A stretch of 64,000 nucleotides of DNA from Halopseudomonas xinjiangensis (GTDB lineage: Bacteria; Pseudomonadota; Gammaproteobacteria; Pseudomonadales; Pseudomonadaceae), in assembly GCA_011050525.1 (NCBI GenBank), contig DRFO01000020.1:124001-188000 (forward strand). Direction: 5' to 3'. Made by a program: the position numbers and the translations under genes. The notes under the pieces were generated by a model that saw only the letters and a list, made by a program, of their open reading frames with translations, was not told the origin of the DNA and made no database searches. Shown here one piece after another: positions 25,253 to 37,206 of the stretch (position 1 is the stretch's first letter; each line of letters opens with the position of its first letter).

Positions 25253-25335
25253 GCCTCGAGGGAGAATCGAACTCCCACTCTGTCACCAGAAACGGATTTT
25301 GAATCCGCCGCGTCTACCAATTCCGCCATCGAGGC
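25249..25335 (-). tRNA. tRNA-Leu (anticodon CAA)
   Basis: The minus strand reads GCCTCGATGGCGGAATTGGT and so on, with a 7-bp acceptor stem GCCTCGA/TCGAGGC, discriminator A and an encoded CCA. The anticodon loop is TTCAAAA with anticodon CAA. A long variable arm is present (class II tRNA) and GTTCGATTC forms the T loop. The length is 87 bases with CCA. It lies beside an IS remnant and the aryl polyene operon, a common setting for island integration. Confidence 0.95.
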
Positions 25336-25361
25336 TTTGCGCTTTACGCAATCCGGCGCGG

Positions 25362-25391
25362 AGTATACGAATCGAAGGCGTAGTCGGTCAA
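25362..25391 (-). promoter_or_regulatory. Sigma-70 promoter of tRNA-Leu
   Basis: On the minus strand TTGACC (-35, 25386-25391) and TATACT (-10, 25362-25367) are separated by 18 bases. Transcription would start about 20 bases before the tRNA. The GC-rich stretch CCGCGCC after the -10 resembles the discriminator of stringently controlled stable-RNA promoters. Confidence 0.75.
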
Positions 25392-25462
25392 TGCTCTTCA
25401 TGGCCTGATTCACACATTTCCGCTACCATACTCCACCATTTTTTCGCCGGACGGCCGCCAGC

Positions 25463-27636
<2,174 letters not shown>

Positions 27637-27693
27637 AAAGCGCCAAGGAGGCCCCATCTATCTTTTCTTGCGTGTCTATAACAGGAGTGTCAC

Positions 27694-28026
27694 ATGAGTT
27701 TTTTCATCCCTGCCGCCATGGCTCAAACTGCTGAAGGCGCTGCCCCCATGGGTGGTGGTTTCGAGTGGATTTTCCTGGTTGGTTTTCTGGTTATCTTCTA
27801 TCTGATGATCTGGCGTCCTCAGGCCAAGCGTGCCAAAGAACACAAGAACCTGATTGGCGGGCTGGGAGTGGGTGACGAGGTGGTAACCGGTGGTGGCATT
27901 CTGGGTAAGGTCAAGAAAGTCACTGACGAGTTCATCGTGCTTGAAGTTGCCGACGGACAGGAACTCAAATTTCAGAAAGGCGCTGTTGTAGCCGCGCTGC
28001 CGAAGGGCACCCTGAAAGCCATTTGA
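27694..28026 (+). CDS. yajC: Sec translocon accessory protein YajC
   Basis: A 110-residue single-span inner-membrane protein. A periplasmic N-terminus is followed by one helix (FEWIFLVGFLVIFYLMIWRP, residues 23-42) and a cytoplasmic domain with the family motif GLGVGDEVVTGGGILGKV. YajC associates with SecD and SecF, encoded next. The start has AGGAG seven bases upstream. Confidence 0.96.
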   Translation: MSFFIPAAMAQTAEGAAPMGGGFEWIFLVGFLVIFYLMIWRPQAKRAKEHKNLIGGLGVGDEVVTGGGILGKVKKVTDEFIVLEVADGQELKFQKGAVVAALPKGTLKAI

Positions 28027-28089
28027 TTTCAATAATAACCACCGTATCCGGGCGCCTGAAGGGCGCCCGTATCGTTATCGGGCCCTGAC

Positions 28090-29961
28090 ATGCTCAACCG
28101 TTACCCTCTCTGGAAATATCTTCTGATCGTATTTGTGCTGGTTCTCGGCTTGATCTATGCCATGCCGAACCTGTACCCGGACGACCCTGCCATTCAGATC
28201 TCAGGCTCCAGCTCCACGCAGGTGATCGACGAGCGAGATCTTTCCCGGATCGAGACGGCTCTGGAAGAAGCCGGTATTGCAACCAAGGGAGCCGAGGTCG
28301 GTCCCAACGGACGCTCTGGTCTGGTTCGTTTGGTCAATCGCGGCGAACAGCTGCCTGCCCAGGATGTGGTCAAGCAAGCGCTTGGCGATCAGTATGTTGT
28401 CGCCCAGAATCTGGCGCCCACCACTCCCGATTGGCTGACCAATATCGGTGCAGGCCCCATGAAGCTGGGTCTGGATCTTTCCGGCGGCGTGCACTTCCTG
28501 CTGGAAGTCGACATGGACAAGGCAATCGATAACCGCGTCAATGTCTATGAGAGTGAAGTACGCAGTCTGCTGCGTGGTGAGCGGATTCGTTATCGCTCAT
28601 TACCGAGCCAGGGTAATACGCTGCGGTTTGGTTTCAGCGATTCCGATCAGTTAGAAGCAGCACAGCGATTGATCAATCGTCAGTACACCCAGTTCCAGGC
28701 GACCACTGGGACGCGTGAAGATCAGCAGGTGCTGCTCCTGACCCTGACCGATGCGGAGATGAGCGAAATTCGCGAATACTCGGTACAGCAGAATCTGACC
28801 ACCGTGCGAAACCGAGTCAACGAGCTGGGCGTTGCGGAACCTTTGGTGCAGCGTCAGGGCGCAAACCGCATCGTTGTAGAGTTGCCCGGCGTCCAGGATA
28901 CGGCTGAAGCCAAGCGGATTCTGGGCAAAACCGCCAATCTTGAGTTCCGTTTGGCGGCTGAGCCCAATGCGCCTCGGGCGACCACCGAGACGTTTGAGTT
29001 TCGGGGGGGAGAAGGTCGCCCTCCTGCGGAGATCGAGCGCAGTATCATTCTCACCGGTGATCAGGTGACCGATGCACAGTCCAATTTCGACGAGAATGGA
29101 CAGCCGCAAGTGAATATTCGTCTGGATGGCCATGGCGGTGAATTGATGACTCGCGCCACCCAGAACAATATTGGTCGCGGGATGGCGGTGTTGTTCATCG
29201 AGCAGCGGCAGATTAGCCGTGAGGTGAACCAGGAAGTAGACGGTGTGATGCAGCGGGTGGAAGTGCCGGCCTTTGTCGAAGAGAAATCCATCATCAGTCT
29301 GGCCACCATCCAGAGCACCCTGGGAAACCAGTTCCGTATCACCGGGCTGGATTCGCCGGGTGAGGCATCTGAGCTAGCCTTGCTGCTCCGCGCCGGTGGT
29401 CTGGCCGCTCCGATGTATTTTGTGGAAGAGCGCACAATTGGCCCGAGCCTGGGCGCGGAAAACATTTCCAAGGGCGTCTCCGCCACGCAGGTTGGTTTCA
29501 TCCTTGTACTTATTTTCATGCTGGTGCTTTACAAGGCTTTCGGTTTCTTTGCTGGCATTGCCCTGTCCTTCAATCTGGTTCTCCTGTTGGCGCTGATGTC
29601 TTTGTTAGGCGCAACGCTGACGCTGCCTGGCATCGCAGGCATAGTTCTGACGCTGGGGATGGCGGTCGATGCCAACGTGTTGATTTTCTCTCGAATAAAA
29701 GAAGAGATAGCGTCCGGCATGTCGCCGCAGCGTGCCGTGCACGAGGGGTACGACAAAGCGTTCTCGGCGATTGTGGATGGCAGTCTGACAACGTTACTGG
29801 TCGGCATCATATTGTTCGCAATGGGCTCGGGCCCGATCAAAGGCTTTGCTGTCACCCTGTCGTTGGGAATCGTCACCTCAATGTTCAGCGCCATCATGGT
29901 CACCCGCGCCATGGTCAACCTGACCCTGGGTGGGCGCGATATCAAGAAGCTGTGGCTGTGA
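28090..29961 (+). CDS. secD: Protein translocase subunit SecD
   Basis: A 623-residue RND-like membrane protein that uses the proton gradient to help pull proteins through SecYEG. The first helix is at residues 7-25, and GLDLSGGVHFLLEVDMD opens the large periplasmic domain. Helices then cluster from about 450 to 610, including GIVLTLGMAVDANVLIFSRIKEE (in part GMAVDANVLIFSRIKEE) with the conserved Asp of the proton path. It lies 63 bases after yajC and 10 before secF. Confidence 0.97.
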   Translation: MLNRYPLWKYLLIVFVLVLGLIYAMPNLYPDDPAIQISGSSSTQVIDERDLSRIETALEEAGIATKGAEVGPNGRSGLVRLVNRGEQLPAQDVVKQALGDQYVVAQNLAPTTPDWLTNIGAGPMKLGLDLSGGVHFLLEVDMDKAIDNRVNVYESEVRSLLRGERIRYRSLPSQGNTLRFGFSDSDQLEAAQRLINRQYTQFQATTGTREDQQVLLLTLTDAEMSEIREYSVQQNLTTVRNRVNELGVAEPLVQRQGANRIVVELPGVQDTAEAKRILGKTANLEFRLAAEPNAPRATTETFEFRGGEGRPPAEIERSIILTGDQVTDAQSNFDENGQPQVNIRLDGHGGELMTRATQNNIGRGMAVLFIEQRQISREVNQEVDGVMQRVEVPAFVEEKSIISLATIQSTLGNQFRITGLDSPGEASELALLLRAGGLAAPMYFVEERTIGPSLGAENISKGVSATQVGFILVLIFMLVLYKAFGFFAGIALSFNLVLLLALMSLLGATLTLPGIAGIVLTLGMAVDANVLIFSRIKEEIASGMSPQRAVHEGYDKAFSAIVDGSLTTLLVGIILFAMGSGPIKGFAVTLSLGIVTSMFSAIMVTRAMVNLTLGGRDIKKLWL

Positions 29962-29971
29962 GGACTGGATC

Positions 29972-30886
29972 ATGATTACCAACAAAACAATCAAGTTCAT
30001 GGCGTTGCGCAAGTTTTTCTTTGTGGTCGGCATCATTCTGATGGTCGGCTCGATTGGCAGCCTCGTGGTCAAACAGTTGAACCTGGGGCTGGATTTTACC
30101 GGTGGCGCGCTGATTGAACTGAACTACGATCAGCCGGCAGATTTGAGCAGCATTCGCCAAATGCTTGCTGGAGCGGGCTGGGATGATGCAGTGGTGCAGA
30201 ATTTTGGTGCATCCAGCGATGTGCTGATCCGTCTGGCCAGTGAAGATCCTGATCTGGGATCAGAAATCGCACGTCTGATTCAGGCCCAGGAGGGTGGTGA
30301 GGTCACGGTCAAGCGCGTTGAGTTCATCGGCCCACAGGTTGGTGAGGAGCTGCGGGACCAGGGAGGTCTCGGCATGCTATTGGCCATGGGGGGCATCCTG
30401 CTCTATGTGTCGCTGCGATTTCAGATGAAGTTTGCGGCAGCGGCAATCGTGGCGCTGGTGCATGACGTGATCTTCACGTTGGGCCTCTTCTCGTTTTTCC
30501 AGTTGTCCTTCGATCTCACCGTCCTCGCGGCTTTGCTGGCGGTAATCGGTTATTCGTTGAACGACACTATCGTAGTATTTGACCGTGTGCGGGAAAATCT
30601 GCGGCTGATGCGCAAGACCGAGCTGGAGGAAATTATCGACGTTTCCACCACGCAGACGCTTGCCCGTACCTTGGCCACTTCCGGGTCCACCTTGCTGGTC
30701 CTGCTGGCCCTGTACTTTTTCGGTGGGGAAAACATCCAGGGCTTCGCGCTGGCTTTGATTATTGGCGTGGGTATCGGTACCTACTCGTCGATCTACATTT
30801 CCAACGGTCTGCTGATTACCATGAAGCTCACCCGTGAGGATTTGATTCCGCCGCAGGTAGAAGAGGCTATTGATGACATGCCCTGA
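29972..30886 (+). CDS. secF: Protein translocase subunit SecF
   Basis: A 304-residue partner of SecD. It has one N-terminal helix (residues 14-33), the motif NLGLDFTGGALIELNYD, then five helices in the C-terminal half with VIGYSLNDTIVVFDRVRENL, the conserved SecF signature. ATG 29972 is chosen over an in-frame start at 29930, which would overlap secD and add 14 non-family residues. A terminator follows. Confidence 0.97.
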   Translation: MITNKTIKFMALRKFFFVVGIILMVGSIGSLVVKQLNLGLDFTGGALIELNYDQPADLSSIRQMLAGAGWDDAVVQNFGASSDVLIRLASEDPDLGSEIARLIQAQEGGEVTVKRVEFIGPQVGEELRDQGGLGMLLAMGGILLYVSLRFQMKFAAAAIVALVHDVIFTLGLFSFFQLSFDLTVLAALLAVIGYSLNDTIVVFDRVRENLRLMRKTELEEIIDVSTTQTLARTLATSGSTLLVLLALYFFGGENIQGFALALIIGVGIGTYSSIYISNGLLITMKLTREDLIPPQVEEAIDDMP

Positions 30887-30910
30887 AACCGCGAAATAAT
30901 TTCAAGGCAT

Positions 30911-30948
30911 AAAAAAGCCCCGGACCGTCAAGGTTGCGGGGCTTTGTA
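30911..30948. terminator. Bidirectional terminator between secF and suhB
   Basis: Stem AAAGCCCC/GGGGCTTT (30914-30921 with 30938-30945) has an A-run on the left and T-rich sequence on the right. It lies between two convergent genes and can serve both. Confidence 0.75.
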
Positions 30949-30964
30949 TTGAAGGCTCTAGTGG

Positions 30965-31780
30965 TTAACGCTTCATGCCCGGTGTCAGGTGCGGCTGGAT
31001 GGCGGTGAGCACCGCCTTGAAGCACTTGGGATTGCCGGCCACGATGTGGCCTTTTTCCAGGAAATGGTTATCCCCGGTAAAGTCGCTTACCAACCCGCCC
31101 GCTTCCTGAATCAGCAAACTGCCTGCCGCCATATCCCACTCAGCCAGACCGAACTCCCAAAACGCGTCATAGCGGCCGGCCGCCACATAGGCCAGGTCAA
31201 GGCTGGCCGCTCCGGCACGGCGTATCCCTGCAGTTTGTCCGACCAGGCTGCGAAACATGCCCATATAGTTGTCAAGCGAGTCCATCTGGTTTTCCCGGAA
31301 CGGAAAGCCGGTGCCCAGCAAGGCGCCTTCGAGGCTTTTGCGCGCGCTGACGCGCAAACGCTTGCCGTTCAGAGCGGCGCCCCGGCCACGGCTGGCGGTG
31401 AACTCTTCCTGACGAACCGGGTCCAGTACTACCGCGTGCTCGATACGCCCTTTGATACGACAGGCAATGCTCACTGCAAAGTGCGGCACGCCACGAACGA
31501 AGTTGGTAGTGCCATCCAGCGGATCAATGATCCAGACGATATCGGCACCTTCGCCGCGACCCGGTTGAAATCCGGATTCTTCAGCATGAATGCCGTGATC
31601 GGGGAAAGTCTTGCGCAGATGGTAAATGATGGTTTGTTCTGCAGCCCGGTCAACTTCAGTGACGTAATCGTGCGCCTCTTTTTCGTTGACGGTAAGAACA
31701 TCGAGACGTTCTATGGAGCGGTATATCTGTTCTCCAGCACTGCGCGCGGCGCGCAGGGCGATGTTCAACATGGGCTGCAT
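30965..31780 (-). CDS. suhB: Inositol-1-monophosphatase family protein SuhB
   Basis: A 271-residue metal-dependent phosphatase. Motifs visible are EEAHDYVTEVDRAAE-like KEAHDYVTEVDRAAEQ, HAEESG, the metal-binding WIIDPLDGTTNFVRGVPHF (in part IDPLDGTTNF) and WDMAAGSLLIQEAGG. Besides inositol phosphatase activity, SuhB in E. coli is a component of the rRNA antitermination complex, and in Pseudomonas it affects virulence regulation. ATG 31780 gives the same length as the Pseudomonas protein; the open frame to 32329 runs through trmJ on the other strand and is not used. It is divergent from trmJ. Confidence 0.95.
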   Translation of the reverse strand: MQPMLNIALRAARSAGEQIYRSIERLDVLTVNEKEAHDYVTEVDRAAEQTIIYHLRKTFPDHGIHAEESGFQPGRGEGADIVWIIDPLDGTTNFVRGVPHFAVSIACRIKGRIEHAVVLDPVRQEEFTASRGRGAALNGKRLRVSARKSLEGALLGTGFPFRENQMDSLDNYMGMFRSLVGQTAGIRRAGAASLDLAYVAAGRYDAFWEFGLAEWDMAAGSLLIQEAGGLVSDFTGDNHFLEKGHIVAGNPKCFKAVLTAIQPHLTPGMKR

Positions 31781-31921
31781 ACGGGTATCTCTGTATAAGG
31801 AACTAGAAAAGCCGGAAATTGTAGCAGATAAGCAGCTCAACATGAATGCGCCATGGCCATTGCCTTCAGGCTTTTGTAAGATGCACGGTTCGTTTCGCAA
31901 AATCGGTTTCGGGAGTTTCCT

Positions 31922-32701
31922 GTGTTGGATAGAGTTCGAGTGGTATTGGTGAATACCAGTCATCCCGGCAATATCGGCGGTGCCGCGCGGGCCATGAAGA
32001 ACATGGGGCTGACGCAACTGGTACTGGTCGACCCAGAACGTTACCCGGACCCCAATGCGGTTGCCCGTGCGTCGGGTGCAGACGATGTGCTGGAGCAGGC
32101 GCACGTCGTTGCGACCTTGGAGGAGGCGATCGCCGATTGCGTGCTGGTGATGGGCACCAGTGCCCGAGACCGCCGCATACCCTGGCCGGTGGTTGACCCG
32201 CGGGAGGCTGCGGAAAAGGTCATGGACCAGCTCGGCGACGACGACTCGGCGCAGATTGCGCTGGTTTTCGGGCGTGAGGATTCTGGCCTGACCAGCGATG
32301 AGTTGCAGCGCTGTCAATTCCATGTGCACATACCGTCGAACCCGGAGTTCAGCTCGCTCAATCTGGCGGCAGCCGTACAGGTGGTGGCCTATGAGCTACG
32401 CATGTTGAGTCTGCAACGTCAGGGGCAGCCGACCAAGATGCACAAGCTGGAAACGACCAACCGGCAGAATGAGATACCCGCTACTGCGCAGGAGTTGGAG
32501 CGGTACTATGAACATCTGCAGCAGGTGCTGGTTGAAATCGGCTTTCTGGACCCGGAGAAACCCCGGCAATTGATGCCCAGATTACGGCGGTTGTATGGCC
32601 GCGTCAGAATAAATCAGGTGGAGATGAATATACTGCGCGGTATCCTGACTGAAACCCAGAAAGCCATCGGCGTGCAGGCGACCGGTGAGCGGAGACGTTA
32701 A
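31922..32701 (+). CDS. trmJ: tRNA (cytidine/uridine-2'-O-)-methyltransferase TrmJ
   Basis: A 259-residue SpoU/SPOUT-class enzyme that methylates the ribose of nucleotide 32 in several tRNAs. The N-terminal VNTSHPGNIGGAARAMKNMG and later ALVFGREDSGLTSDELQRC and SNPEFSSLNLAAAVQVVAYE (knot motifs) are clear. The start is GTG 31922, with GGAG eight bases upstream. The stop TAA directly abuts the ATG of cysE, so trmJ, cysE and iscS look like one operon. Confidence 0.95.
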   Translation: MLDRVRVVLVNTSHPGNIGGAARAMKNMGLTQLVLVDPERYPDPNAVARASGADDVLEQAHVVATLEEAIADCVLVMGTSARDRRIPWPVVDPREAAEKVMDQLGDDDSAQIALVFGREDSGLTSDELQRCQFHVHIPSNPEFSSLNLAAAVQVVAYELRMLSLQRQGQPTKMHKLETTNRQNEIPATAQELERYYEHLQQVLVEIGFLDPEKPRQLMPRLRRLYGRVRINQVEMNILRGILTETQKAIGVQATGERRR

Positions 32702-33529
32702 ATGTTTAAACGCATGAAGGAAGATGTCGCCAGCGTATTTCATCGCGACCCAGCTGCCCGTAATACGCTTGAGGTGCTGTTCTGCTATCCGGGGCTGCAC
32801 GCGATATGGCTGCACCGCGTGGCTCATGCGCTCTGGATACGAGAAGCCCGCCTGGTTGCGCGCATTATTTCAAATTTTGCACGTTGGGCGACGGGCATCG
32901 AGATACACCCCGGCGCGAAGCTGGGGCGGCGCTTTTTCATTGACCATGGCATGGGCGTGGTGATTGGCGAGACCGCCGACATTGGCAATGACGTCACGCT
33001 TTATCAGGGTGTCACCCTGGGTGGAACCAGCTGGAACAAGGGTAAGCGTCACCCGACGCTGGAAGACGGCGTGGTTGTCGGAGCGGGTGCCAAGGTGCTA
33101 GGGCCGTTCACGGTTGGTGCAGGGGCGAAGATCGGCTCCAATGCGGTCGTCACCAAGGCTGTTCCGGCTGGCGCCACCGCAGTCGGCATCCCCGGCCGGA
33201 TTATCCTGAAGGAGCCGCTGGATAGCGCCGATGCACAATGCGCCAAACGACAGGCAATGGCCGAAAAGCTTGGTTTCGACGCCTATGGGGTTACAACGGA
33301 TATGCCTGATCCTGTCGCCCGCGCCATCGGCCAGATGCTTGACCATATGCACGCGGTGGACAAGCGGCTCGAAGGGATGTGTGGCGCTTTGAGCGAGCTG
33401 GGCAGCGACTATTGCTCCAAGGATTTTCCGGTGTTGGATGATCATGATTTCGAGGCACTCAAGGGCAACATGGACGGCGCCGTTGGTGAGGTTCGGCCGT
33501 CTATAGATGATGCCGGAGCAAGACGCTGA
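32702..33529 (+). CDS. cysE: Serine O-acetyltransferase
   Basis: A 275-residue hexapeptide-repeat acetyltransferase that makes O-acetylserine, the first step of cysteine synthesis. The N-terminal helical domain is followed by the left-handed beta helix, with [40 protein letters not shown] and [17 protein letters not shown]. It starts immediately after the trmJ stop. In Pseudomonas the next gene is normally iscR; here it is iscS, whose ribosome-binding site overlaps the cysE stop. The operon thus joins cysteine production with its desulfuration. Confidence 0.96.
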   Translation: MFKRMKEDVASVFHRDPAARNTLEVLFCYPGLHAIWLHRVAHALWIREARLVARIISNFARWATGIEIHPGAKLGRRFFIDHGMGVVIGETADIGNDVTLYQGVTLGGTSWNKGKRHPTLEDGVVVGAGAKVLGPFTVGAGAKIGSNAVVTKAVPAGATAVGIPGRIILKEPLDSADAQCAKRQAMAEKLGFDAYGVTTDMPDPVARAIGQMLDHMHAVDKRLEGMCGALSELGSDYCSKDFPVLDDHDFEALKGNMDGAVGEVRPSIDDAGARR

Positions 33530-33536
33530 GGTGCTT

Positions 33537-34691
33537 ATGAACATGCCGATCTATCTTGATTACGCAGCGACTACGCCGGTGGACCCAAGGGTCGCGGAGA
33601 AGATGGTCGCTTGCCTGACCATGGACGGCAATTTCGCCAATCCGGCTTCACGTTCGCACGTCTACGGCTGGAAGGCCGAGGAGGCTGTTGAGCTAGGGCG
33701 ACGTCAAGTGGCCGATCTGGTGGGCGCCGATCCGCGCGAGATCATCTGGACCTCCGGGGCGACGGAATCCAACAACCTGGCAATCAAGGGCGTCGCCCAT
33801 GCGTTGCATGGAAAAGGCCGGCACCTGATCACCTCGCGCATTGAGCACAAGGCGGTGCTGGACAGCTGCCGGCAACTGGAGCGAGAGGGTTTCGAAGTGA
33901 CTTATTTGAACCCTGGCGCAGAAGGCGTGATTTGCCCCCAGGGGCTTCAAGCTGCCATTCGGGACGACACGGTGCTGGTCAGCTTGATGCACGTCAATAA
34001 CGAGATCGGCACGGTAAACGATATAACGAGTCTGGGGCGAGTGGCGCACGAACGCGGGGTGCTGTTCCATGTTGATGCGGCCCAGTCCACTGGCAAGCTG
34101 CCCGTTAATCTCACGGACTTGCCCGTGGACTTCATGTCCTTCAGCGCGCACAAGACCTATGGCCCCAAGGGCATCGGTGCGCTGTTTGTTCGGCGCGGTC
34201 TGGATGTTCGCCTGGAAGCGCTTATCCATGGCGGCGGACATGAGCGAGGCATGCGTTCAGGAACACTGCCGACTCACCAGATAGTCGGAATGGGTGAGGC
34301 GCTGGCACTGGCTGGACGTGAAATGGCTGGTGAGGGGGCTCGAATCAGCAATCTCCGAGAGCTGTTCCTGCAGGGGATAAGCGGCTTGTCTGGTGTGTCG
34401 CTCAATGGCAGTGCGGAAAATCGCATACCGCATAATCTGAATCTCGCATTCGATGCGGTGGACGGGGAGCTGTTGCTTCTTTCCCTGAAGGATCTTGCCC
34501 TATCCACAGGCTCTGCCTGTACCTCCGCTGCGGTCGAGCCATCCTATGTACTCAAGGGCATCGGCCTGACCGACGTCCTCGCCCACAGCTCGATACGCCT
34601 GTCACTTGGACGATTTACTACCGAGGACGAAGTGCGCCGCGCGGCGAAAGTGCTTTGCGAGGTGGTGACGCGTCTGCGTCAGACACGGTAG
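33537..34691 (+). CDS. iscS: Cysteine desulfurase IscS lacking the IscU-binding tail
   Basis: A 384-residue PLP enzyme that takes sulfur from cysteine. PLP-binding Lys206 is in [12 protein letters not shown] and the active-site Cys328 is in [14 protein letters not shown]; both align without gaps to E. coli numbering. The protein ends at RLRQTR. E. coli IscS continues for 20 more residues, to a conserved tail used for docking the scaffold IscU. No iscR precedes it and no iscU, iscA, hscB, hscA, fdx or iscX follows. Likely remaining jobs are sulfur supply for tRNA thiolation and other sulfur-transfer reactions. ATG 33537 is chosen, with TGAGG five bases upstream overlapping the cysE stop. Group I catalytic loop sequence argues against a SufS-type enzyme. 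Confidence 0.93.
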   Translation: MNMPIYLDYAATTPVDPRVAEKMVACLTMDGNFANPASRSHVYGWKAEEAVELGRRQVADLVGADPREIIWTSGATESNNLAIKGVAHALHGKGRHLITSRIEHKAVLDSCRQLEREGFEVTYLNPGAEGVICPQGLQAAIRDDTVLVSLMHVNNEIGTVNDITSLGRVAHERGVLFHVDAAQSTGKLPVNLTDLPVDFMSFSAHKTYGPKGIGALFVRRGLDVRLEALIHGGGHERGMRSGTLPTHQIVGMGEALALAGREMAGEGARISNLRELFLQGISGLSGVSLNGSAENRIPHNLNLAFDAVDGELLLLSLKDLALSTGSACTSAAVEPSYVLKGIGLTDVLAHSSIRLSLGRFTTEDEVRRAAKVLCEVVTRLRQTR

Positions 34692-34722
34692 TGTTCGTTA
34701 ACAAGACTATTTCCGCTGTTGT

Positions 34723-34776
34723 TACTCATTTGTTGTCAACCTGCGTATAATCCGCGGGTTAACGATCCTTTATAAT
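34723..34776 (+). promoter_or_regulatory. Promoter region of ndk
   Basis: Two TATAAT hexamers lie at 34746-34751 and 34771-34776, in an AT-rich gap before ndk. The first has a weak -35 candidate TTACTC (34723-34728) at 17 bases. The second has no good -35. I cannot tell which one is used. Confidence 0.5.
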
Positions 34777-34809
34777 TTCACTTTTAACAATTCATGTCTG
34801 GAGAGTTTT

Positions 34810-35241
34810 ATGGCCGTTGAACGCACCCTGTCTATTATCAAGCCCGATGCCGTTGCCAAGAATGTTGTTGGCCAGATCCTGAGCCGTTTCGAGCAGGCTG
34901 GTCTGCGCGTCGTTGCGGCGAAAATGGTGCAGCTGTCCCAGGCCGACGCTGAAGGTTTTTACGCCGAGCACAAGGAGCGTCCCTTCTTCAAGCACCTGGT
35001 GAGCTTCATGATCTCTGGACCAGTTGTCGTTCAGGTGCTCGAAGGTGAAGGTGCCGTGCTGAAGAACCGCGAGTTGATGGGCGCTACCAACCCGAAGGAA
35101 GCTGAGGCGGGCACCATCCGCGCCGATTTCGCCGAGTCGATCGACGCCAATGCCGTACACGGTTCCGACTCCACCACGTCTGCCGCCCGCGAAATCGGTT
35201 ATTTCTTCGCTGAAACCGAGCTGTGCGCACGCGCCAGCTGA
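34810..35241 (+). CDS. ndk: Nucleoside diphosphate kinase
   Basis: A 143-residue enzyme that balances nucleoside triphosphate pools. Its start [18 protein letters not shown] and the phospho-His motif NAVHGSDS near residue 117 are diagnostic. The ribosome-binding site GGAG lies seven bases before the ATG. In Pseudomonas ndk follows the isc operon, and here it directly follows iscS, which fixes the position of the missing isc genes. Confidence 0.97.
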   Translation: MAVERTLSIIKPDAVAKNVVGQILSRFEQAGLRVVAAKMVQLSQADAEGFYAEHKERPFFKHLVSFMISGPVVVQVLEGEGAVLKNRELMGATNPKEAEAGTIRADFAESIDANAVHGSDSTTSAAREIGYFFAETELCARAS

Positions 35242-35273
35242 TAGTTTCCGATAACCAAAGTGATGTGACTGCC

Positions 35274-36422
35274 ATGACCAATGCTACCGGCAAGATCAAT
35301 CTGCTGGGTTTGACCCAGCCGAAAATGGAAGCCTTCTTCGATGAACTCGGGGAAAAGCGTTTCCGTGCCGGTCAGATAATGAAGTGGATACATCATTTTG
35401 GTGTCGACAATTTCGATGACATGACCAATGTCAGCAAGGCGTTGCGTGAGAAGCTCAAATTGCGGGCAGAAATTCGCGCTCCGGAGGTGGTAAGCGAAGA
35501 TATTTCCAAGGATGGTACCCGCAAATGGGTGGTGCGGGTGGCGTCCGGTAGCTGTGTAGAAACGGTGTATATACCACAGAGCGGCCGCGGGACGCTGTGC
35601 GTGTCGTCCCAGGCGGGCTGCGCCCTGGATTGCAGTTTCTGTTCGACAGGCAAGCAGGGTTTCAACAGTGATCTGACAGTCGCCGAGATAATCGGTCAGG
35701 TATGGCTTGCCAACAAATCCTTCGGCACCATTCCGGCCAAGATGGACCGCGCCATCACCAATGTTGTGATGATGGGCATGGGTGAGCCATTGCTCAATTT
35801 TGACAATGTCGTAGACGCCATGAACCTGATGATGGACGATCTGGGATACGGTATTTCCAAGCGTAAGGTCACCCTGTCTACGTCTGGCGTAGTGCCAATG
35901 ATCTACAAGCTCGCCGAGGTGACGGATGTGGCGCTGGCGCTGTCGCTGCACGCCCCGAATGACGAGCTGCGCAACCAACTGGTACCGATCAACAAGAAGT
36001 ATCCGCTAAGTGTGTTGCTGGAAGCCTGCAACGCCTACATGTCTCGCCTGGGAGAAAAGCGCGTCCTGACTGTGGAATACACCATGCTCAAGGATGTCAA
36101 TGATCAGCCGACACATGCTGAACAGATGATCGAATTGCTCAGAAAGACACCGTGCAAGATCAATCTCATTCCGTTCAATCCCTTTCCGCATTCTGGGTAT
36201 GAGCGGCCCAGCGCCAGCGCAATACGTCAGTTTCAAGACATATTGCACAAGGCTGGATACAACGTGACTGTGCGTACCACGCGTGGTGAAGATATCGACG
36301 CAGCCTGTGGCCAGTTGGTCGGTCAGGTGGCGGATCGTACCCGTCGAAGTGAGCGTTATATTGCCGTTCGCCAATTGGCGGCAGACGAGCAGGCGGATTC
36401 GCCGCACGTTGCAGTCAGGTAA
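35274..36422 (+). CDS. rlmN: Dual-specificity rRNA/tRNA methyltransferase RlmN
   Basis: A 382-residue radical SAM enzyme that methylates C2 of A2503 in 23S rRNA and A37 of tRNAs. The iron-sulfur cluster ligands are Cys116, Cys120 and Cys123 in [15 protein letters not shown] 35274 ([13 protein letters not shown]) is preferred to a frame start at 35223 that overlaps ndk. The conserved [11 protein letters not shown] and the C-terminal [14 protein letters not shown] are present. It needs a 4Fe-4S cluster, so some assembly pathway must exist elsewhere. Confidence 0.97.
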   Translation: MTNATGKINLLGLTQPKMEAFFDELGEKRFRAGQIMKWIHHFGVDNFDDMTNVSKALREKLKLRAEIRAPEVVSEDISKDGTRKWVVRVASGSCVETVYIPQSGRGTLCVSSQAGCALDCSFCSTGKQGFNSDLTVAEIIGQVWLANKSFGTIPAKMDRAITNVVMMGMGEPLLNFDNVVDAMNLMMDDLGYGISKRKVTLSTSGVVPMIYKLAEVTDVALALSLHAPNDELRNQLVPINKKYPLSVLLEACNAYMSRLGEKRVLTVEYTMLKDVNDQPTHAEQMIELLRKTPCKINLIPFNPFPHSGYERPSASAIRQFQDILHKAGYNVTVRTTRGEDIDAACGQLVGQVADRTRRSERYIAVRQLAADEQADSPHVAVR

Positions 36423-36444
36423 CCATTGAGCCGAGGCAACGATT

Positions 36445-37206
36445 ATGACGATCAAAACGATATTCGCTCTACTGATCCTGAATCTGGCGCTGACCGGCTG
36501 CATGACGACGGTCGACAAACCGCGTCGGGCTACTGATCCCAACGCGGCTCGTGACTCCTATATTCAGCTCGGGCTGGGCTATCTCCAGCAGGGTGAAACG
36601 GACCGCGCAAAGGCCCCGTTAAGCGAGGCTCTGCAACTTGATCCTAAATCCTCCGCAGCCCATACCGCCCTGGCATTGGTCTATCAGAGCGAAGGAGAGT
36701 ACCCTTCTGCGGAAAAGCATTTCCGTTCGGCTTTGTCCATAGCGCCTGACAGTGCGCGCATACTTAATAATTATGGCGCTTTTCTGCTTGCGCTGGATCG
36801 CTACCCCGAAGCGCTCGAGAACTTCCAGAGGGCCGCCGAAGACACGATGTATAGCGAACGGTCTCGCGTGTTTGAAAATCTAGGGTTGACCCACAGCCGC
36901 ATGGCCAATCCAGAACAGGCGAAAGCCAGCTTTGAACGCGCTCTTCGGCTCAACAGCCGGCAACCGCTGGCCATGCTTGAATTGGCCCGTATCGAATTTG
37001 CTTCACAGAATTACGTCCCGGCGTGGAATTATTATCGCCGCTTTGCCCAGATTTCTGGCCAGAATGCATCCAGCCTGTGGCTGGGAGTGCAACTGGCTCG
37101 TCGTTTCGAGGACCACAACAGTGCAGCCAGCTATGCGTTGCAGCTGCGTCGTCTTTATCCCGCAAGCCCCGAGGCCAAGGCGCTCAGCGCGTCGGAGTCA
37201 TCATGA
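36445..37206 (+). CDS. pilF: Type IV pilus biogenesis lipoprotein PilF (PilW)
   Basis: A 253-residue TPR lipoprotein. The signal peptide ends in LTGC (Cys19). Tetratricopeptide repeats run from about residue 38 to 240, starting DSYIQLGLGYLQQGETDRAK. PilF is the pilotin that places the secretin PilQ in the outer membrane. It overlaps rodZ by four bases (ATGA). Confidence 0.94.
   Translation: MTIKTIFALLILNLALTGCMTTVDKPRRATDPNAARDSYIQLGLGYLQQGETDRAKAPLSEALQLDPKSSAAHTALALVYQSEGEYPSAEKHFRSALSIAPDSARILNNYGAFLLALDRYPEALENFQRAAEDTMYSERSRVFENLGLTHSRMANPEQAKASFERALRLNSRQPLAMLELARIEFASQNYVPAWNYYRRFAQISGQNASSLWLGVQLARRFEDHNSAASYALQLRRLYPASPEAKALSASESS

Noticed and set aside
31781..32329. Extension of suhB to a start at 32329
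   Set aside because: The extension runs antisense through trmJ and would add more than 180 residues absent from SuhB proteins; ATG 31780 gives the known length.
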